A stretch of 64,000 nt of DNA from NCBI GenBank assembly GCA_030834695.1, contig JAUQXK010000052.1, forward strand, positions 1 to 64,000, written 5' to 3'. Source of the DNA: Desulfobacterales bacterium. GTDB taxonomy: Bacteria > Desulfobacterota > Desulfobacteria > Desulfobacterales > SpSt-501. Positions 59,515 through 64,000 of the stretch are shown in pieces (the stretch's first letter is position 1; the number at the start of each line of letters is the position of its first letter). The notes under the pieces are model-generated. The model saw only the letters and a list, made by a program, of their open reading frames with translations, was not told the DNA's origin and made no database searches. The translations under genes and the position numbers were made by a program.

Positions 59515-61595
59515 TTCTTCCCCAGGATGCGATCGATCATCCCCTGCACGTCCGTGACGGATTCCTTGCAGGCCGAGCCGACGCACAAGTGCGCGGCGGT
59601 CCGGCCCTGTACGAGCTGCAGGCCGTCCGTATAGCCGGCGAAGCGGGCAAGCTGTGAGGCATTATCGCCTGATTTGAGCTGGGTCACCTGGTTCGGGGTG
59701 AACGCCAGGTTGAGGGCCGCCAGCAGCCGCTCGGCATCGGGTGAGCGGCCGTCGCCGGCAATGACGATGTCCTGACCGGGGCGCAGGGCGAAATCCAGGC
59801 CGCACAGGAAAAAAGTGAAGGCAGACGGCTGCCGGTCGATCGTGCCAGCGAAGGCGCGTACCAGTCGGTCGGCCGTTTCGGCCCAGCGCGGGTCACCGGT
59901 GAGCCGGGACAGCCACAGCAGGTTCAGCAGCGCGACCGAATTGGCCGACGGGACGGCGCCGTCGTAAATTTCCTTCGGACGCACGGGAAGCTCCCGGTTC
60001 TGCGGGCCGGCCAAGAAAAAGCCGCCGTCAGCCTCGTCCCATAACTCCTTGAGCATGACCGCCTGTAGGTCAGCCGCCTGCTCGGCCCAGGTGACATTGA
60101 AAGTGCTGCGGTAAAGATGCAGCAGGCCGAAGATGAGGAAAGCATAATCCCCGGCCTGGCCGGGGACGGCGCGTTCCCCCTCCCGGAATCGGTGGAAGAG
60201 CCGGCCGTCGGCGCCGCGCAGGGTGTCGAGAATAAACTGCGCCGCGTTCCCGGCGGCTTCGGCGTAGGCCCCGCGTCCGAGTACCCGGGCGCCCTGGGCC
60301 AGCGCGGCGATCATCAAGCCGTTCCAGTCGGTCAGGATCTTGTCGTCCTTGAGCGGATGAACGCGGGCCTGGCGCACATCGAACAACCGGGTGCGCGCAT
60401 TCTCCCAGCGCCGGTGCAATTCCGCGTCTGGCAACCCCAGTTCTTGCGCCCAACGGCTGAAGGGCCGGGTGAGGTGCAGGATGTTGGCACCCGTCGGGCG
60501 GCCGCCGGCCTCGTCGTGGTAATTGCCCTCGGACTTGAGGTTGAAGATCGGTTCCCAGAAAGCGGCCTCGGCCGGGCCGAGGGCCTGGCGGAATTCGGCG
60601 AGGCTCCACACGTAGAACTTTCCCTCGACTCCCTCGCTGTCGGCATCCTCCGCTGAAAAGAAGGCTCCTTCCGGCGACGTCATGTCCCGCAGGACATAAG
60701 TGAAGATTTCGCCCGCTGTTTGAGCCAGAAGCGGAGCCGGAGCGACCTGGGAGGCTTCCAGACAGGCCAGGGCCGTCAGGGCTTGATCGTAGAGCATTTT
60801 TTCAAAGTGGGGCAGCAGCCAGCGGCCGTCGGTGGAGTAGCGGTGGAGGCCGGAGCCGAGGTGGTCCCAGATGCCGCCGAGCCGCATGGCGGTCAGGGTG
60901 CGGGTCACCATCTCCAGCGCGCGCGGTTCGGCCGTGCGGTCATAGCAGCGCAGCAGAAACAACAGCCGGTGCGGGGTGGGGAACTTGGGAGCGGGCTCGA
61001 AGCCGCCGTGCCGGCCGTCGAAGCTGAAGGCGATGTCGTCGTAGGCGCGGTCCAGCAGCCGGATGCCGGGTGCCTCGGCCGGCGCGAACTCGAAGGCCTT
61101 GCCGAGGGAGTCCGTCACGCCGGAGGCGGTCGCGTCGATCTTGTGCGGTTCCTGGACCCAGAGGGTCTTCACGCGCTCGCAGAGTTCGATCAGCCCGGCC
61201 CGTCCGAACCGGCTGCGTTTGGGCAGGTAGGTGGCCGCGAAGAAGGGTTTTTTGTCCGGTGTCATGAAGATGGTCAGGGGCCAGCCGCCGCTGCCGTTCA
61301 GCAGATGGCAAGCGGCCATGTAGACGGCATCGATGTCCGGGCGTTCCTCGCGGTCGACCTTGATGCACACAAACGTGTCGTTTAAAAATCGCGCGGCTTC
61401 CTCGTCTTCGAAAGACTCCTTTTCCATCACGTGGCACCAGTGGCAGGTCGCGTAGCCGATGGACAAAAAAATGGGTTTGTTCTCGGAGGCAGCCCCGGCG
61501 AAGGCCTCGTCGTTCCAGGCTTGCCAATCCACGGGATTATGGGCGTGCTGCAGGAGATAGGGGCTTTTTTCGTGGATCAGTCGATTGGGACTCAT
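59511..61595 (-). CDS. YyaL-family protein with thioredoxin-fold (DUF255) domain
   Basis: The 694-residue protein begins [23 protein letters not shown], and [19 protein letters not shown] carries a CxxC pair near residue 51-54 in a DUF255 thioredoxin fold. An alpha/alpha toroid resembling glycosyl hydrolase folds follows (about 190-600, [41 protein letters not shown]). The C-terminal [10 protein letters not shown] is typical. The family (YyaL, SPATA20) is widespread but its reaction is not firmly established. The start is at 61595, where the conserved sequence begins. Confidence 0.9.
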   Translation of the reverse strand: MSPNRLIHEKSPYLLQHAHNPVDWQAWNDEAFAGAASENKPIFLSIGYATCHWCHVMEKESFEDEEAARFLNDTFVCIKVDREERPDIDAVYMAACHLLNGSGGWPLTIFMTPDKKPFFAATYLPKRSRFGRAGLIELCERVKTLWVQEPHKIDATASGVTDSLGKAFEFAPAEAPGIRLLDRAYDDIAFSFDGRHGGFEPAPKFPTPHRLLFLLRCYDRTAEPRALEMVTRTLTAMRLGGIWDHLGSGLHRYSTDGRWLLPHFEKMLYDQALTALACLEASQVAPAPLLAQTAGEIFTYVLRDMTSPEGAFFSAEDADSEGVEGKFYVWSLAEFRQALGPAEAAFWEPIFNLKSEGNYHDEAGGRPTGANILHLTRPFSRWAQELGLPDAELHRRWENARTRLFDVRQARVHPLKDDKILTDWNGLMIAALAQGARVLGRGAYAEAAGNAAQFILDTLRGADGRLFHRFREGERAVPGQAGDYAFLIFGLLHLYRSTFNVTWAEQAADLQAVMLKELWDEADGGFFLAGPQNRELPVRPKEIYDGAVPSANSVALLNLLWLSRLTGDPRWAETADRLVRAFAGTIDRQPSAFTFFLCGLDFALRPGQDIVIAGDGRSPDAERLLAALNLAFTPNQVTQLKSGDNASQLARFAGYTDGLQLVQGRTAAHLCVGSACKESVTDVQGMIDRILGKK

Positions 61596-61641
61596 GCAGG
61601 CAACATAGCCATGAAGGCCGGTACTGGCAACGCCTGCGAAT

Positions 61642-63261
61642 TCATCGACCGGAGAGATGGAAATAGGGCGGGTGGGTGGTGATCCGGGAATCGTCCAGGG
61701 AACGGCCGACCGTGAAATGGTACAGGCTCTGAAACCGATCCGACGCCAGGCCCAGGACCTCATGTACGGCGTCGTCGAAATAGCATCCGATGCCCGTGCC
61801 TCTCACGCCGTGCGCCTCCGCCTCCAAATAAAGCACCTGGCCGATCAGGCCGCTTTCCCAGAAAAGGTGCCGATACCGGAACGGTTCGCGCCGGAGAGTC
61901 TCGCCGAACCGGGCGATCATGCCCAGCGAGAAGGCGCCGGATCCGGCGATGTCCTGATGGCAGCTCAGCATGACGGCGGTTCGGCTGAAATCGCCGCGCG
62001 CCAGGCAATAAAGCGGAAATCCCGATTCGACCGCTTCCCAGAGAAAACCCGATCGGGTATGGGCGCGAACGTCCGGCAAATCCGACTCGTCACGGCAGAA
62101 GAAATAAAGGCCCGGCTCGAGATCGGCCACGCGATGAACGAAGAGCAGCAAATGCAGGGCCGGCTCGCCCAGGCCGACGTCGAACGGGGCGGTGCCGTCG
62201 CGGGGAAGGGTCCGGTCGATCATCGCCAGAAAATTTCGGCGCGACAGGGCCTCCCTCGGGTCGAAGGCGGTGGCGCTGCGTCGCCGCCGGATGATCTGCG
62301 CCGCGGAAAGACTGGATTCCTCGGCAGGCCACCATGCCCGGCGAGGCTGGCGGCGGATGGAGCCGCGCGTAACCGGCTTGCGGCTATTTCCGGCCGCTTG
62401 ATCGATGATCTCCCAGCCGACGTGTTCCCGGCTGAGGGCATTCGGGACGCCCTGGAACGGGATGGCCGCAAAAGCAGCCACGGCATCCTCCGGAAGCGTC
62501 CGGGGAAGTCCTGCGGCGACGTTCGGATGGATGTAACCCAGAAGATCGGGATGTTCGACATCCTGGGAGGGAAAGCAGGTCTGCTTGAGGCCCAGCACGG
62601 TTTCGATCGCATCATCGGAAAGGTCGATGAGGCTGGTCAGCCTCCATCCGAAGAGGTTGGCGGCAACCCGCAAGGCGGCGAGCGCATGGCCGACGTCGTG
62701 GTTGCAGTAACGGAAGGCGCGCTCGCCGTACTTCCAGGACTCTCTCCAGAAGATGCTGGTCAGACCGATCAGAAATCCGTCTGCGCCGAAATGCGCGCGC
62801 ATCGGCTCCCACCGGTCGGCGGGCATTTCAGCGCGGCGTTCCAGGCAGTGGTGCAACGGGGAGTAGTGGTAGATGCCGCCCGGGCATCCCTCCATGTCGG
62901 GCAAGACCAGATGAGCCTCGGTCGGATGCAGGTTGCCGCTGGAGGGATTCATGCGCAGGGCCCAACGGGATCCGGCCGTCTCTTTCCAGGCGGAAAGCCC
63001 CATGGAAAGCTCCAAGATCCCGGCGATGAGCGTGAGGCCGAACGGGACGGGAGGTCGGCAGGCTTCGAACAAGCCATGGTGGCCGGCCGGCGGGTCCTCG
63101 GAAAGCAGGGGCAGGGCGATCCGCGGAACCCCCTCGTACCGGCGAAAGGGATCCGGCTGGTTTTTCCAGTCCATGTAGCCCAGCGACCGCGCATAGCGAT
63201 CCATATGGTGCTTGGTCTGCTCGTGGTAGCTCAGGACTGCTTCCGCGGCGGGATGGATCAT
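61642..63261 (-). CDS. Double nitroreductase-fold protein (SagB/ThcOx-like)
   Basis: The 539-residue protein contains two nitroreductase-like halves. The first (about 70-290) has [31 protein letters not shown] and [20 protein letters not shown]. The second (about 320-530) has [46 protein letters not shown] and [41 protein letters not shown] is the SagB/ThcOx pattern of FMN-dependent dehydrogenases. No precursor peptide or cyclodehydratase gene lies nearby, so a peptide-modifying role is not supported. It is 28 bases downstream of another nitroreductase gene. Confidence 0.85.
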   Translation of the reverse strand: MIHPAAEAVLSYHEQTKHHMDRYARSLGYMDWKNQPDPFRRYEGVPRIALPLLSEDPPAGHHGLFEACRPPVPFGLTLIAGILELSMGLSAWKETAGSRWALRMNPSSGNLHPTEAHLVLPDMEGCPGGIYHYSPLHHCLERRAEMPADRWEPMRAHFGADGFLIGLTSIFWRESWKYGERAFRYCNHDVGHALAALRVAANLFGWRLTSLIDLSDDAIETVLGLKQTCFPSQDVEHPDLLGYIHPNVAAGLPRTLPEDAVAAFAAIPFQGVPNALSREHVGWEIIDQAAGNSRKPVTRGSIRRQPRRAWWPAEESSLSAAQIIRRRRSATAFDPREALSRRNFLAMIDRTLPRDGTAPFDVGLGEPALHLLLFVHRVADLEPGLYFFCRDESDLPDVRAHTRSGFLWEAVESGFPLYCLARGDFSRTAVMLSCHQDIAGSGAFSLGMIARFGETLRREPFRYRHLFWESGLIGQVLYLEAEAHGVRGTGIGCYFDDAVHEVLGLASDRFQSLYHFTVGRSLDDSRITTHPPYFHLSGR

Positions 63262-63289
63262 GGCCGCCCCCGGGCTTCAATGTCGGCGG

Positions 63290-63835
63290 TCAAAATTCGT
63301 CCTGGTGCGTGAATTCCGCAATCTCCCGGCGGTTGGGGGCTGAGGAGATTTTGGCGGGAAAGCCCAGCGGGATCATGGCGACCAGTTCATATCCCTGGGG
63401 GACCTTCAATACGGCTCCGGCCCGGTCGTGGTCGAAGAGGCCCACGACCACCGTGCCGAGTCCGAGCGCGTGAGCCGTCAGGCAGATGCTCTGGCAGGCG
63501 ATGCCCAGGTCGAACATGAACCAGTCTCCGAACTTGGTGGTAACCTGGTCCTTGTAGTAGCCCGAACTCTTGGTCCGGCCGCACAGGGCCAGTACCACCG
63601 GCGCCTGCACCATCGCCCCGGCGGCCGGGTTGCCCTTGGGCGGAAGGGTGGCTTGCAACTGCTGCTTGACAGCCGGATCGCGGACGACCACGATCTCCCA
63701 GCACTGGGTGTTGGCCCAGGAAGGCGACCAGCGGACAGCCTCCAGGACGGTGTCCAGCGCCTCCGCCGGCACATTCCGGTCTTCATATTTTCGGATGCTC
63801 CTGCGGGTCTTTACGATGTCCACGAATTCAGGCAT
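63290..63835 (-). CDS. Nitroreductase-family flavoprotein
   Basis: The 181-residue FMN-dependent oxidoreductase has VDIVKTRRSIRKYEDRNVPAE (the FMN-phosphate Arg-Arg-Ser motif), AVRWSPSWANTQCWEIVVV, LGIACQSICLTAHALGLGTVVVG and LVAMIPLGFP. It is the short family form, likely a homodimer. GGGGAGGAAGCCGAC precedes the ATG. It is the first gene of the minus-strand run that ends with the AlaX-type gene. Substrate unknown. Confidence 0.9.
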   Translation of the reverse strand: MPEFVDIVKTRRSIRKYEDRNVPAEALDTVLEAVRWSPSWANTQCWEIVVVRDPAVKQQLQATLPPKGNPAAGAMVQAPVVLALCGRTKSSGYYKDQVTTKFGDWFMFDLGIACQSICLTAHALGLGTVVVGLFDHDRAGAVLKVPQGYELVAMIPLGFPAKISSAPNRREIAEFTHQDEF

Positions 63836-63945
63836 GTCGGCTTCCTCCCCACTTTTTCATGTCGTCGTTTCCCGTTTTCGGTCGATTGGAATGCCGCGGG
63901 CTTCTGCTCGGGCCGCGCTAAACAATAGGGCGCCTGCCTCGAAAT

Positions 63946-63977
63946 AAAAAGGGGCGACGTCTTGCGGACGCCGCCCC
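63946..63977 (-). terminator. Intrinsic terminator of an upstream minus-strand gene beyond the window
   Basis: On the minus strand bases 63977 to 63967 and 63961 to 63951 form an 11-pair stem (one U-G) with a short loop, followed by TTTTT (63950-63946). The stem is GC-rich and lies about 110 bases before the nitroreductase start. It therefore separates that gene run from whatever lies to the right of the window. Confidence 0.85.
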
Positions 63978-64000
63978 CCGATCGCATGGCTGGCATTATT

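Noticed and set aside
61642-63261. SagB-like protein considered as part of a thiazole/oxazole-modified peptide cluster.
   Set aside because: No YcaO or E1-like gene and no precursor-like small ORF is visible in the flanking sequence. A generic flavin-dependent reductase is more economical.

Overview
The window reads as a GC-rich chromosomal segment of an anaerobic, Gram-negative, diderm bacterium. It is most likely from Desulfobacterota (Desulfobacterales-like). The evidence is a chromosomal rnf operon carrying a small tetraheme c-type cytochrome, a CarD-type transcription factor, an Mla lipid-transport operon, a type IV minor-pilin operon with PilY1, a K+-independent-type membrane pyrophosphatase, and several intergenic palindromic repeats made of short words. 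The placement is inferred from gene content only. There is no CRISPR array, no transposase gene, no prophage and no rRNA operon in the window.

Layout. 1-1.8 kb: the end of glutamate dehydrogenase, a repeat, and a TPP riboswitch with an intrinsic terminator in front of the thiamin-precursor permease cytX. 1.8-9.5 kb (minus): minor pilin operon fimT-pilW-pilV-pilX-pilY1, with a sigma-54-like promoter. 9.8-14.4 kb: an ABC-F ATPase (minus) divergent from mlaE-mlaF-mlaD (plus); MlaF carries an additional degenerate GGDEF-like domain. 14.4-22.2 kb (plus): DUF1844 gene, ispE, tRNA-Gln(UUG), prs, rplY, pth, hppA, carD and an rluD-type pseudouridine synthase. 22.2-28.9 kb (minus): an Rnf operon in the order rnfB-cytochrome-rnfC-D-G-E-A. 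29.0-47.4 kb (minus): a radical SAM gene and an almost complete dcw cluster (mraZ, rsmH, ftsL, ftsI, murE, murF, mraY, murD, ftsW, murG, murC, ftsQ, ftsA, ftsZ); murB and ddl are not present. 47.4-56.1 kb: assorted genes in both orientations (CPBP protease, HEAT-repeat membrane protein, flavin-binding protein, NUDIX hydrolase, aminotransferase, HAD phosphatase, a 57-residue small protein, a LOG-domain protein). 56.2-63.8 kb (minus): a tightly packed six-gene run of a nitroreductase, a double-nitroreductase (SagB-like) protein, a YyaL-type thioredoxin-fold protein, mutY, a B12-binding radical SAM protein and an AlaX-type editing protein.

The most unusual system is the Rnf operon. RnfB is fused to a complete GltD/NfnB-like NAD(P)H flavoprotein module. 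RnfC appears to lack the glycine-rich NADH/FMN motif normally used as the NADH entry site. RnfD has SAAF where the flavinylated SGAT-type threonine is expected. A membrane-anchored tetraheme cytochrome sits between rnfB and rnfC. RnfA and RnfE keep their membrane cysteines and RnfG keeps its SGAT motif. My reading is a rewired Rnf whose pyridine-nucleotide and cytochrome connections differ from the textbook complex. Second in interest is the MlaF-GGDEF-like fusion. Third is a set of leader or intergenic structures: an ABC-F leader hairpin, a three-way-junction-like element upstream of a small ORF, MraZ boxes over the mraZ promoter, and the word-like palindromic repeats.
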